From LMUY01 sp964247705 (lineage in GTDB: Bacteria; Pseudomonadota; Alphaproteobacteria; Acetobacterales; Acetobacteraceae): 64,000 nt of DNA. Below the pieces are notes generated by a model, which did no database searches, had not been told where the DNA came from, and worked only from the letters and a program-made list of their open reading frames with translations. The stretch's first letter is position 1. Each line of letters opens with the position of its first letter. Below are positions 24,672-33,107 of this stretch, one piece after another. Position numbers and translations under genes: made by a program. The DNA is taken from positions 1 to 64,000 of the forward strand of contig CAXTVQ010000021.1 of assembly GCA_964247705.1 (NCBI GenBank). Reading direction: 5' to 3'.

Positions 24672-27600
24672 TTATTCCGCCGGCTGCTCCACCGCGTCCA
24701 GGGCCGGCCGTTGCCGTCGGCCGATGCGCCGGGCCAACCCCGACAGGTCGTCCATCACCGTGTAGAAGCTTGGCACGAACACCAGGCTGAGCAACGTGCT
24801 CACCACTAGCCCGCCGATCACGCCGATCGCCATCGGCGCGCGGAACTCGCCGCCGTCGCCGATGCCGAGGGCGGACGGGATCATCCCGGCCACCATCGCC
24901 ACCGTGGTCATCACGATCGGGCGGGCACGCTTGCTGCCGGCCTCGGTGATCGCCTGACGCCGGGGGGTGCCGCGGGCGCGCGCCTCGATGGCGAAATCCA
25001 CCAGCATGATGGCGTTCTTCGTCACGATGCCGATCAGCATCAGCACGCCGATCACCACCGGCATGCTCAGTGCCTCTCCCGTCACCAGCAGCGCCAGGAT
25101 CACGCCGCCGATCGACAGCGGCAGGGAGAGCAGGATGGTGATCGGCTGGAACACGTCGCCGAACAGCAGCACCAGCACCGCCAGCACGATCAGCAGCCCC
25201 GCCCCCATGGCGCTGGCGAAGCCGCTGAACACCTCGGCCATGATTTCGGCGTCGCCGCCATTCTGCACGCGCACACTCTTGGGCAGGTTTTGTGCCTCGG
25301 GCAGCGCGTAGATCTTGGCCAGCGCCGCCCCCAACGCCTCGCCACGCTCCAGATCGGCGCCGATCAGCACCCGCCGCACCCGGTCGTAACGCTCGATGGA
25401 GGACGGGCCGCTGCCGAACCCCACGTCGGCCACCGCCGTCAGCGGCACGGCCAGCCCGTTGGTGCCGGGCACCGGCATCACCTCCAGCCCCGACAGGTCC
25501 GCCCGCGCCGCCGGGTCGAGCTGGACGCGGATCGGGATCAGCCGGTCGCCGTCGCGGTACTTGGCGAGGTTGGCGGGAATGTCGCCGATGCTGGCGATGC
25601 GCACGGCGTCCGCAATTGCCTCCGTGGTCACGCCGAAGCGGCTGGCCTCCTCGTTGCGGGGGGTCACCCGTATCTCGGGCCGGTCTACCCCGGCGTTGGC
25701 GGCCACGTCCCGGAACCCGGGAAGCCGGCGCATCGCCCCTTCCAGCCGGGCCACGGCGTGGTTCAGCGCGGCCGGGTCGTCGCCCAGCACGGTTACGGAC
25801 AGCTCGCGCTCGCCGCGGTCGTTCACCAGCCAGCCGTGCAGGTCCGGAATGGTGGCGAGATGGCGGGACAGCGCCTCCTCGATCGCCTTCTGGCTGCGGC
25901 TGCGGTCCGACTTGGGCGTGAGCGTCGCCACCAGCGAGGCCGTCCGGATCGAGGCGCCGGCTCCCGTCGGCGTGCTGCCCCCCACGACAAAGACGTTGGT
26001 CACGCCGGGTTCAGTCAGAAAGCTTTTCGCCACAGCATCCGTCTTGGCCCGCGTGTCGGCCAAGGTCGCACCCGGCGGCAGCTCCAGCGACATGACGATG
26101 CGGCTGTCATCCTGCGGCGGAATGAACCCGGTCGGCAGCAGCGTGGTGGACCACAGCGACAGGCCGAACAGCCCGAGCCCGGCCACGAGCGTCACGTAGG
26201 GCTGCGACAGCGTCACCCGCAGCAGCCCCTGGTAGAAGCGCATCACCGGGCCGTCCACCACCACCCGCTCCCGGTGCGGCTTGAGGAAGTAAGCGGCCAT
26301 GACCGGGGTCAGCAGCCGGGCCACCAGCAGGCTGACCAGCACGGCCGCCGACACCGTCAGGCCGAACTGCTTGAAGTATTGCCCGGGGATGCCGCCCATG
26401 AAGCTGACGGGGGCGAACACGGCCACGATGGTGAGCGTGATGGCCACGACCGCCAGCCCGATCTCGTCCGCCGCCTCGATCGAGGCGTGCCAGGCCGACT
26501 TGCCCATGCGCATGTGGCGGACGATGTTCTCGATCTCCACGATCGCGTCGTCCACCAGGATGCCCGTGACCAGGGTGATCGCGAGCAGGCTGACGAAGTT
26601 GAGCGAGAAGCCCATCGCGTCCATGAAGAAGAAGGCGGGCAGGATCGACAGCGGCAGCGCCACCGCCGCCAGCAGTGTCGCCCGCCAGTCCCTCAGGAAG
26701 ATGAACACAACAATGGTCGCCAGCACAGCGCCCTCCAGCAGCGAGTGCATGGCCGACACGTAGCCGCCGTAGGTTCCCCGCACCGAGTCGTCGATCAGGC
26801 TGAGGCGCACCCCCGGATGCGCCGCCATCAGCCCATCGAGCTTGGCGTGCACCCGCTCGGCCACAATTACATCGCTGGCGCCCTTGGCCCGGAACACGGC
26901 GAACGCCACCACGGGCGTCGTGCCATCCAGCCTGGCGAACTTGCGTGGCTCCTCGAACCCGTCCGTCACCGTGGCGACGTCGGACAGGCGGATCTCGCGG
27001 CCATCCGCGAGCACGATGTTGGTGTCCGCCAGGGCGGCGATGCTGGGTGCGTTGGCCAGGGTGCGGATGGCCTGCTCCTTGCCCCCCACCTCGCCGCGGC
27101 CGCCTGCCAGCTCGACGTTGGTCGCACGCAACTGGGCATTGACCTGCCCGGCGGTGACGCCCAGGGCCGCCATGCGGTCCGGCTGCAGGTTCACCTCGAC
27201 CTCCCGGGTCACCCCGCCGATCCGGTCCACCCGTCCCACGCCGGGCACGCCCTGCAGCTCGCGGATGACGGTGTCGTCGATGAACCACGAGAGCTGCTCG
27301 GCCGTCATGCCCGGCGCCGCTGCGGCGAACGTCTGGATCGCCTGGCCCACCACGTCGATGCGCTCGATGATCGGCTCGTCGATCGTGCGCGGCAGGTCCT
27401 CCCGGATCTTCGCCACCGCGTCCCTCACGTCGTTCAGCGCCCGGTCGGTACTGACCTCCAGCCGCAGTTCGACCAGCGTGGTGGAAGCGCCGTCGGTGAC
27501 GGAGGAGGTGATGTGCTTCACGCCGGACACGCTGGCGATCGCGTCTTCTACCTTGCGGGTGACCTGCGTCTCCAGCTCGGCCGGAGCAGCGCCCGATTCG

Positions 27601-27755
27601 GTCACGGTCACGGAGACGATCGGCACGTCCACGTTGGGCGCGCGGGTGATCGGGATGACGCGGAATGCCACAACACCCAGCACCAGCAACACGGCGAACA
27701 GCACCAGCGCCGGGATCGGGTGGCGGATCGACGCGCCGGAGATCTTCAGCGCCAT
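24672..27755 (-). CDS. RND family efflux pump inner-membrane transporter (HAE1-type)
   Basis: A 1027-residue RND permease. It has the N-terminal membrane helix (PIPALVLFAVLLVLGVVAF), a large periplasmic loop, the helix-4 proton-relay pair in GILVDDAIVEIENI, and the duplicated second half with another periplasmic loop and six helices. The ATG at 27755 follows the adaptor gene stop by four bases; the longer open frame is a shadow. It would export drugs, solvents or metabolites across the envelope as a trimer with the adaptor encoded upstream. No TolC-like outer-membrane gene is in the window, so it must borrow one. Confidence 0.95.
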   Translation of the reverse strand: MALKISGASIRHPIPALVLFAVLLVLGVVAFRVIPITRAPNVDVPIVSVTVTESGAAPAELETQVTRKVEDAIASVSGVKHITSSVTDGASTTLVELRLEVSTDRALNDVRDAVAKIREDLPRTIDEPIIERIDVVGQAIQTFAAAAPGMTAEQLSWFIDDTVIRELQGVPGVGRVDRIGGVTREVEVNLQPDRMAALGVTAGQVNAQLRATNVELAGGRGEVGGKEQAIRTLANAPSIAALADTNIVLADGREIRLSDVATVTDGFEEPRKFARLDGTTPVVAFAVFRAKGASDVIVAERVHAKLDGLMAAHPGVRLSLIDDSVRGTYGGYVSAMHSLLEGAVLATIVVFIFLRDWRATLLAAVALPLSILPAFFFMDAMGFSLNFVSLLAITLVTGILVDDAIVEIENIVRHMRMGKSAWHASIEAADEIGLAVVAITLTIVAVFAPVSFMGGIPGQYFKQFGLTVSAAVLVSLLVARLLTPVMAAYFLKPHRERVVVDGPVMRFYQGLLRVTLSQPYVTLVAGLGLFGLSLWSTTLLPTGFIPPQDDSRIVMSLELPPGATLADTRAKTDAVAKSFLTEPGVTNVFVVGGSTPTGAGASIRTASLVATLTPKSDRSRSQKAIEEALSRHLATIPDLHGWLVNDRGERELSVTVLGDDPAALNHAVARLEGAMRRLPGFRDVAANAGVDRPEIRVTPRNEEASRFGVTTEAIADAVRIASIGDIPANLAKYRDGDRLIPIRVQLDPAARADLSGLEVMPVPGTNGLAVPLTAVADVGFGSGPSSIERYDRVRRVLIGADLERGEALGAALAKIYALPEAQNLPKSVRVQNGGDAEIMAEVFSGFASAMGAGLLIVLAVLVLLFGDVFQPITILLSLPLSIGGVILALLVTGEALSMPVVIGVLMLIGIVTKNAIMLVDFAIEARARGTPRRQAITEAGSKRARPIVMTTVAMVAGMIPSALGIGDGGEFRAPMAIGVIGGLVVSTLLSLVFVPSFYTVMDDLSGLARRIGRRQRPALDAVEQPAE

Positions 27756-27759
27756 AGGC

Positions 27760-28917
27760 TCAGCCCCCTGCCTGGCTGATAGGGTCCACCCGGTCGCCAT
27801 CGCGGACGAAGGTGCCGGACACGGCCACCACCGCTTCGCCGGCCTGCACCCCGGCGCTCAGCACGGCGCGGCCACCGTTGCGCAACGCTACGGTGACCGT
27901 CCGCGTCTGCACCACGCCGTCCCGCACCACCTGCACATGGGCGCTGCCTGGAACGTTGCCAGGGCCGCTATCCGAGTCGAACAGCACGGCGGAGAGCGGC
28001 ACGATCACCCCCGTCTGCCGCGCCACCTCCACCACCGCTCGCGCGAAGGAGCCGATCACGCTCGGAGCGCTCTCGTTGTCGGGCGCGATCCGCACCCGGC
28101 CGAGCCGGGTGGTTTGGCTCACCTCGGGCGCTACCAGCCGCACATGGGCGGCTACCGGGCCGGATGCGGTGGTGAGCGTGGCAGGCTGGCCTGGGTGGAG
28201 CTGCACCAGACGGGTCTCGGGGACCGCCGCCTCCAGCTCCACCGCGCCATTGGCGATCAGGCGAAACAGCGGCTCACCGGTCATCCCCACCACGGCGCCC
28301 AGGCGGGCCGTGCGGCGGCTGACCACACCGGCGGTCGGGGCACGGATGATCGTGCGGTCCAGCTTTACCTGCAACTCCTGCCGCTGCGCCCGGGCCAACG
28401 CGGCATCCGCCTCCGCAGCGTGGAGTGCGTTGATCGAGGCGTTCAGCCGCGCCACCCCCACCTGCGCCGCCTGCTGGCGGGTGTCGAAGGTCTCGCGGGA
28501 GGTGATGCCGGAGGTCACCAAGTCCTTTGAGCGGGCATAGGCGGCATCGGCCTGGGTGTGAGAGGCTTGGGCCTCGGCGATCGAGTTCTGCGCCTGCGCC
28601 ACGGCGGCATCCGCCCGGGCCTGCTGCGCCGTGTTCTGCGCCAGGCTGGCGTCCAATGCATCGTGGGACAAGGTTGCCAGCACTTGCCCGGCGGCGACCC
28701 GGTCCCCCTCCTCGACAGCGATGCTGGTGATGGCCAGGCCGTCGATCTGCTGGCTGACCAGCACCTCCTCGCGCGGCACCAGCGTACCCGTGACCAGGAC
28801 GGTATCCGCCAGGGTGCCGGTTCCAGCATGCACGACCGTGACCGCCGGCGGGACAGCCTCGGGCGACGCGGCCAGCAGCAACGGGACGGCAAGCAGGAGG
28901 AGACGAAGAGGAACCAT
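27760..28917 (-). CDS. RND efflux periplasmic adaptor (membrane fusion protein)
   Basis: A 385-residue HlyD/AcrA-type adaptor. A signal peptide (LLLLAVPLLLAA) is followed by the barrel-sandwich half-motif VSQQIDGLAITSIAVEEGDRV, an Ala/Gln-rich hairpin at about 95-190, the second lipoyl half IIRAPTAGVVSRR, and beta-barrel and membrane-proximal domains. It links the RND pump to an outer-membrane channel. It is the first gene of the two-gene operon. No regulator lies beside it. Confidence 0.92.
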   Translation of the reverse strand: MVPLRLLLLAVPLLLAASPEAVPPAVTVVHAGTGTLADTVLVTGTLVPREEVLVSQQIDGLAITSIAVEEGDRVAAGQVLATLSHDALDASLAQNTAQQARADAAVAQAQNSIAEAQASHTQADAAYARSKDLVTSGITSRETFDTRQQAAQVGVARLNASINALHAAEADAALARAQRQELQVKLDRTIIRAPTAGVVSRRTARLGAVVGMTGEPLFRLIANGAVELEAAVPETRLVQLHPGQPATLTTASGPVAAHVRLVAPEVSQTTRLGRVRIAPDNESAPSVIGSFARAVVEVARQTGVIVPLSAVLFDSDSGPGNVPGSAHVQVVRDGVVQTRTVTVALRNGGRAVLSAGVQAGEAVVAVSGTFVRDGDRVDPISQAGG

Positions 28918-29054
28918 GGCTTCAGTGGCATCCGAGTGGCCACGGAAGCAAGGGTGCGCATACCCGCCCTGCTATGAGCGGCGTAAATCCGGATACGGCG
29001 CTTGGTTGGCGGCCGTCTCCGCCGGGTTGCGACCGGTGCGCGCGAGACCGGCGA

Positions 29055-29483
29055 TCACGCCTTGAAATACAGCAGCTTCAACTCGGCGGACAGGACGGTT
29101 GCATCGTCGGTGGTATCGACGATCCGCCCCTCCATGCGCGCGAGCGTACCCGACCGGCGCTCCTGCAATTCGGCCACCACCCACTCCATCCGCATCAGCC
29201 GGCCAACGCGCACCGGACCGCGAAACTGCACGTGATAGTCGACCCCGACATGCCCATGCTCACTCTCGGCGTCCGAACCGAACCCGATGCTGAGCAGGCC
29301 CGCGAGCAGTCCTGAGGTGTAGGCGCCGCTGGCGATCAGCTCCCCGTAGCGGCTGGCGGCGGCGAAGGCTTCGTCGTGATGCAGGGGATTGAGGTCGCCG
29401 ACCATGTGCGCCCCGGCCTTGATCGCCGCGGCATCCAGCCGCAGATCCCGTTGCAGCCTGGCGCCCAGCGGCGGGGCTGCCAC
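29055..29483 (-). CDS. MaoC-like hot-dog fold dehydratase/hydratase
   Basis: A 142-residue single hot-dog protein. The hydratase motif is present as GDLNPLHHDEAFA (D29, H34), followed by the glycine-rich GELIASGAYTSGLLAGL helix. MaoC enzymes hydrate trans-2-enoyl-CoAs. It is the last gene of the operon beginning with the acyl-CoA dehydrogenase, four bases after another MaoC gene, so the two may form a heterodimer resembling the two half-domains of larger hydratases. Confidence 0.88.
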   Translation of the reverse strand: MAAPPLGARLQRDLRLDAAAIKAGAHMVGDLNPLHHDEAFAAASRYGELIASGAYTSGLLAGLLSIGFGSDAESEHGHVGVDYHVQFRGPVRVGRLMRMEWVVAELQERRSGTLARMEGRIVDTTDDATVLSAELKLLYFKA

Positions 29484-29487
29484 GGCG

Positions 29488-29937
29488 CTAGGCCTGCCCC
29501 AGCATCAGGGCGGAGCGGCGGCAGCTCGCGACGATTTCCTCGCGCTGGTTGATCGTCTCGTGCCGGAACTCCACGATGCCCTGACCCGGGCGCGACTTGC
29601 TGGCCCGCTTGCCGAGCACGGTCGTGCGCACCCGCACCGTGTCGCCGTGGAACACCGGTTTCGGGAACCGCACCTCGTCCATGCCCAGATTGGCGACGGT
29701 GGTGCCGTACGTCGTATCGTTGACGCTCATGCCGATCATCAGCCCGAGGGTGAACAGGCTGTTGACGATGGGTTGTCCGAACTCGGTCGTCGCCGAATAC
29801 GCAGCGTCCAGGTGCAGCTTCGCCGGGTTCATCGTCATGGTCGAGAACAGGACGTTGTCGGTTTCGGTGATCGTCCGGGTCCACGGGTGCTCGAACACCT
29901 GTCCATCAACGAATTGCTCGAAATACAAGCCTGGCAT
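29488..29937 (-). CDS. MaoC-like dehydratase, second copy
   Basis: A 149-residue hot-dog protein starting MPGLYFEQFVDGQVF, the usual opening of this subfamily. The active-site region TETDNVLFSTMTMNPAKLHLD keeps an Asn/His arrangement rather than the classical D-x4-H, as in mesaconyl-CoA hydratase-type MaoC proteins. A short C-terminal hot-dog strand set follows (RFPKPVFHGDTVRV). It may catalyse reversible hydration of a branched enoyl-CoA in the pathway encoded around it. It lies four bases before the third gene of the operon's tail. Confidence 0.87.
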   Translation of the reverse strand: MPGLYFEQFVDGQVFEHPWTRTITETDNVLFSTMTMNPAKLHLDAAYSATTEFGQPIVNSLFTLGLMIGMSVNDTTYGTTVANLGMDEVRFPKPVFHGDTVRVRTTVLGKRASKSRPGQGIVEFRHETINQREEIVASCRRSALMLGQA

Positions 29938-29967
29938 GCTGGGTCCTCGTGTTGCCGGTGCGTAGCT

Positions 29968-30645
29968 CTACTCGCGCCATTGCACCGTCTGTGTCAGGTC
30001 CGCCCGCTCGGTTCGAAAACTGTTCGCGTCATGCGCCTTGTCCGCGTAGCCGAACGAGATGGCGCACAGCACCAGGCGGTCCGGCGGCAGGGCGAAATGC
30101 TCCCGCAGCCAAGGGCTATACGACGCAATGGCCGCTTGCGGGATGGTGGCCAGCCCCAGCGACTGCGCCGCGAGCAGGAACACCGAGACGTAGCCGCCGC
30201 AATCCACCATGCCATACGGGCCCAATTCGGCATCCGCCGTGATCAGGGCGAAGTGCGGCGCACCGAAGAGACGGAAATTCTGTCGTGCCTGGGCCGTGTA
30301 GGCTTCCCTGTCGCCGCGCTCGATCCCCAGCGCGCCATACAGTTGAAAGCCGCAAACCCGGCGCCGTTCGAGGTAAACGCCGCGATAGGCCGGAGGAAAC
30401 GCAATGTCAGGCTGCTCGGCCACGCCCGTTGCAGCCTGTTCCGATAACCCGGCGGCGACACGCCGGGTGGCGTCGCCGCTGGTGACGATGACCTGCCACG
30501 GCTGCGTGTTGCACCAGGACGGCGTCCGCTGCGCCAGCGTGAGCAGCCGCTCGATCGTCTGGCGGTCCACCTGCGTGTCCAGGAACGCGCGGCAACTGTG
30601 CCGCTGCCGGAGCAGCGCATCCAGGGCGTCGGCGTCGGGGGGCAT
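29968..30645 (-). CDS. Nitroreductase family flavoprotein
   Basis: A 225-residue NfsB/BluB-like FMN protein. The motif RHSCRAFLDTQVD, followed by RTPSWCNTQPWQVIVTSGD, marks the FMN-binding N-terminus. DCGGYVSVFLLAAQSLGLATIPQ is the typical central helix. It uses NAD(P)H to reduce nitro, quinone or enone substrates. The start overlaps the acyl-CoA dehydrogenase stop (TGATG), which makes it part of that operon; the longer open frame upstream is a shadow. Its role in the acyl-CoA pathway is unknown; an enone or enoyl reduction is possible. Confidence 0.9.
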   Translation of the reverse strand: MPPDADALDALLRQRHSCRAFLDTQVDRQTIERLLTLAQRTPSWCNTQPWQVIVTSGDATRRVAAGLSEQAATGVAEQPDIAFPPAYRGVYLERRRVCGFQLYGALGIERGDREAYTAQARQNFRLFGAPHFALITADAELGPYGMVDCGGYVSVFLLAAQSLGLATIPQAAIASYSPWLREHFALPPDRLVLCAISFGYADKAHDANSFRTERADLTQTVQWRE

Positions 30646-31868
30646 CACAGGCGCTTGGCGACCTCCTCCAGCATGACTTCCGTGGCGCCGCCGCCGATGG
30701 ACTGGATGCGCGCATCGCGTACCATACGCTCGATCGCGCTCTCCCGCATGTAGCCCATGCCGCCGTGGAACTGCTGGCAGTCGTACATCACGTCGTTCAC
30801 CAACTCGCCGCACAGTGCCTTGACCATCGACACGTCACGGATGCAGTCGCGCCCTTGCGAGTCCAGCCATGCTGCCTGATACACCAGGCAGCGCGCCGCC
30901 TCCACGCGGGCCGCCAGCATCGCCAGGCGCTGGCGGATGACCTGCTTGTCCCACAGCGTGGCGCCGAACGCCTTGCGCTGCCGCACCCAGTCCAGCGTCA
31001 AGGCCAGCGCCGCCTGCGCCTCCCCCATCGCCTGCGCGCCCAGCACGATGCGCTCGTTCTGGAAGTTCCGCATGATGGCGTAGAAGCCGCGGTTCTCCTC
31101 GCCCAGCATATTGGCCGCCGGCACCCGGCACTCGTCGAACACCAGCTCGGCCGTGTCCGACGAGCGCCAACCCTGCTTGTCCAGCGCCCGGCCAACGGTG
31201 AAGCCGGGCGTCCCCGCCTCCACGATGAAGATGGAGACCCCGCGCGAACCCTTGGCCGAAAGGTCGGTCTTCGCCGCCACGAACGCGATGTCGCCGTGCA
31301 CGCCGTTGGTGATGTACATCTTGGTGCCGTTGAGCACCCAGCTCTCGCCTTCGCGGCGGGCCGTGGTGCGGATCGCGGCAACGTCGGACCCGGCGTCCGG
31401 CTCCGTCACCGCGACGGCCGCGATCTTACGGCCGGCGACGATGTCCGGCATGTAGCGCGCGAGCTGCACCTCGTTGCCGGCGTTGGCGAGGTGCGGGGAC
31501 GCCATATCCGTATGCACCAGCACCGTGATGGCGAAGCCGCCAAAGGTCGACCGGCCCAGCTCCTCGGCCAGCACCGCGGTGGCCACCGTATCCATCTCGC
31601 TGCCGCCATAGGCTTGCGGGTAGCGCACCCCGAGGAAGCCGAGCTCGCCCATGCGCCGCAGCACGCTGCGCGGCACCATGCCGTCGGTCTCCCACTGCTC
31701 GGCGAACGGCGCGATCTCGGTCCGGATGAAGCGGCGGAGTTGGTCGCGCAGCGCCACGTGCTCCTCGCGCAGGAATGGGCTTTCGGCTTGTGTGTGGGTG
31801 ACGGAAAGCGGCGCCAGAACTGCAGACATTGCGGACCCCGAAAAAAGTGGCGCCTCGGCAGAAGTCAT
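30645..31868 (-). CDS. Acyl-CoA dehydrogenase (isovaleryl/long-chain type)
   Basis: A 407-residue FAD flavoprotein. AVAVTEPDAGSDVAA and the C-terminal QQFHGGMGYMRESAIERMVRDARI are standard signatures. The segment where short- and medium-chain enzymes carry the catalytic Glu reads IGGGATE. A glutamate in NERIVL (E272) sits where isovaleryl-CoA and long-chain dehydrogenases have their base, which suggests a branched substrate. It heads the minus-strand operon, divergent from the racemase gene with a palindromic operator between. ATG 31868 is chosen; TTG 31874 is in frame just upstream, and a later ATG at 31829 is possible. Confidence 0.92.
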   Translation of the reverse strand: MTSAEAPLFSGSAMSAVLAPLSVTHTQAESPFLREEHVALRDQLRRFIRTEIAPFAEQWETDGMVPRSVLRRMGELGFLGVRYPQAYGGSEMDTVATAVLAEELGRSTFGGFAITVLVHTDMASPHLANAGNEVQLARYMPDIVAGRKIAAVAVTEPDAGSDVAAIRTTARREGESWVLNGTKMYITNGVHGDIAFVAAKTDLSAKGSRGVSIFIVEAGTPGFTVGRALDKQGWRSSDTAELVFDECRVPAANMLGEENRGFYAIMRNFQNERIVLGAQAMGEAQAALALTLDWVRQRKAFGATLWDKQVIRQRLAMLAARVEAARCLVYQAAWLDSQGRDCIRDVSMVKALCGELVNDVMYDCQQFHGGMGYMRESAIERMVRDARIQSIGGGATEVMLEEVAKRL

Positions 31869-31886
31869 GGTCAACTCGCGCCCAAC

Positions 31887-31900
31887 CTAACGAACGTTAG
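31887..31900. promoter_or_regulatory. Perfect palindrome CTAACGAACGTTAG, probable TetR operator
   Basis: A perfect inverted repeat (CTAACG, AA, CGTTAG) occupies the 48-base divergent region between the acyl-CoA dehydrogenase and racemase starts. The TetR gene at 35277 is preceded by a similar site, CCTAACACTTGTAAGG; both fit CCTAAC-N4-GTWAG. TetR proteins usually bind such sites and repress both divergent operons. Confidence 0.65.
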
Positions 31901-31916
31901 ACTGCTGGGAGCCGAA

Positions 31917-33086
31917 ATGTCAATCAGCGAGCCGCCTGGCGCCCTGGCCGGGATACGGGTGGTGGAGTTCGCCGCCATCGGCCCGATCCCGTTCTGCGGC
32001 ATGGTGCTGGCGGATATGGGCGCGGACGTCATTCGCGTCGAACGCCCGGCGCCCTCCGACCTCGGCATCCCGGTCGACGTGCGGTTCGATCATCTGAACC
32101 GCGGCAAGCGGTCGATCGCACTGGACATCAAGCACCCGGAGGGGCGTCAAGCCGTGCAAGGATTGCTGGCCGGTGCGCACGTGCTGCTCGAGGGTTTCCG
32201 CCCGGGCACCATGGAGCGGCTCGGCTTCGGCCCGGACGCGGTGCTCGCGGCGTGCCCCCGCTTGGTTTACGGCCGCATCACCGGCTGGGGCGATGCCGGG
32301 CCACTCGCGCCCGCAGCCGGGCACGACCTCAATTTCGTGGCCGCGTCCGGCGCGCTGGCCGCTATGGGGGCGCCGGGGGAGCCGCCACCGGTGCCGTTGA
32401 ACCTGATCGGCGACTTCGGCGGCGCCGCGATGCACCTGGCTTGCGGCGTTCTGGCGGCTTTGCTCGCGGCGGCCGGCGACGGACAGGGCCAGCTCGTGCA
32501 GACCAGCATCGCCGCCGGGTCGGTGGCGCTCACTCCCATGCTGCACGGGCTGCGACAGGCCGGGGTGTGGTCAACCCACCGCGCGGACAATGTCCTGGAC
32601 GGCGGCGCGCCGTTCTATCGCTGCTACGCGACCCAGGATGCACGCTACGTCGCCGTGGGCGCGATCGAGGCGAAGTTCTACCGCGCGCTGCTGGCAGGGC
32701 TCGGTGTGCTGGACCAGGTGTCGCCGGACGCCCAGATGGACCGGGCCCGCTGGCCTGCGACCACGCGTATCCTGGCGGCGCGCTTCGCGGAGGGCACCGT
32801 GGCGCACTGGGCCGAGGTGTTTGCCGGCACGGATGCCTGCGTCACCGCCGTCCTGAACTTGGACGAGGCGCCTGCTTATCCGCAACACGTGGCGAACCGC
32901 CACTTCACCACCGTCGCCGGCCAGATGCATCCCACGCCGCAACCGGTGCTGTCCCGCACGCCGAGCCGGATCCGCAACCCGGCCCCGGGTCTTGGCGAGG
33001 ATACGGCAGACCTGCTCCACGAACTCGGTTATGACGAAGCAGCCGTGATATCGCTACAGCAACGAGGCATCGCGAAGGTGCCCTGA
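31917..33086 (+). CDS. Alpha-methylacyl-CoA racemase (CaiB/BaiF CoA-transferase fold)
   Basis: A 389-residue class III CoA-transferase-fold protein that belongs with the racemases. AGIRVVEFAAIGPIPFCGMVLADMGADVIRV opens the protein. The catalytic residues of the mycobacterial racemase are present with a constant offset of ten: H136 (AGHDLNF), D166 (IGDFGG) and E251 (VGAIE). It would interconvert 2R- and 2S-methylacyl-CoAs so that the dehydrogenase can use them. ATG 31917 is chosen by family length; the frame is open far upstream as a shadow of the dehydrogenase. It leads the plus-strand operon. Confidence 0.92.
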   Translation: MSISEPPGALAGIRVVEFAAIGPIPFCGMVLADMGADVIRVERPAPSDLGIPVDVRFDHLNRGKRSIALDIKHPEGRQAVQGLLAGAHVLLEGFRPGTMERLGFGPDAVLAACPRLVYGRITGWGDAGPLAPAAGHDLNFVAASGALAAMGAPGEPPPVPLNLIGDFGGAAMHLACGVLAALLAAAGDGQGQLVQTSIAAGSVALTPMLHGLRQAGVWSTHRADNVLDGGAPFYRCYATQDARYVAVGAIEAKFYRALLAGLGVLDQVSPDAQMDRARWPATTRILAARFAEGTVAHWAEVFAGTDACVTAVLNLDEAPAYPQHVANRHFTTVAGQMHPTPQPVLSRTPSRIRNPAPGLGEDTADLLHELGYDEAAVISLQQRGIAKVP

Positions 33087-33107
33087 GTCCAAGAGGGAGC
33101 CCGATCC

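Noticed and set aside
25290..27779. An 829-codon open frame on the plus strand across the RND pump gene
   Set aside because: It is the GC-driven antisense shadow of the RND gene: the composition is Arg/His/Gly-rich and has no family motif, while the minus strand has the full RND signature.
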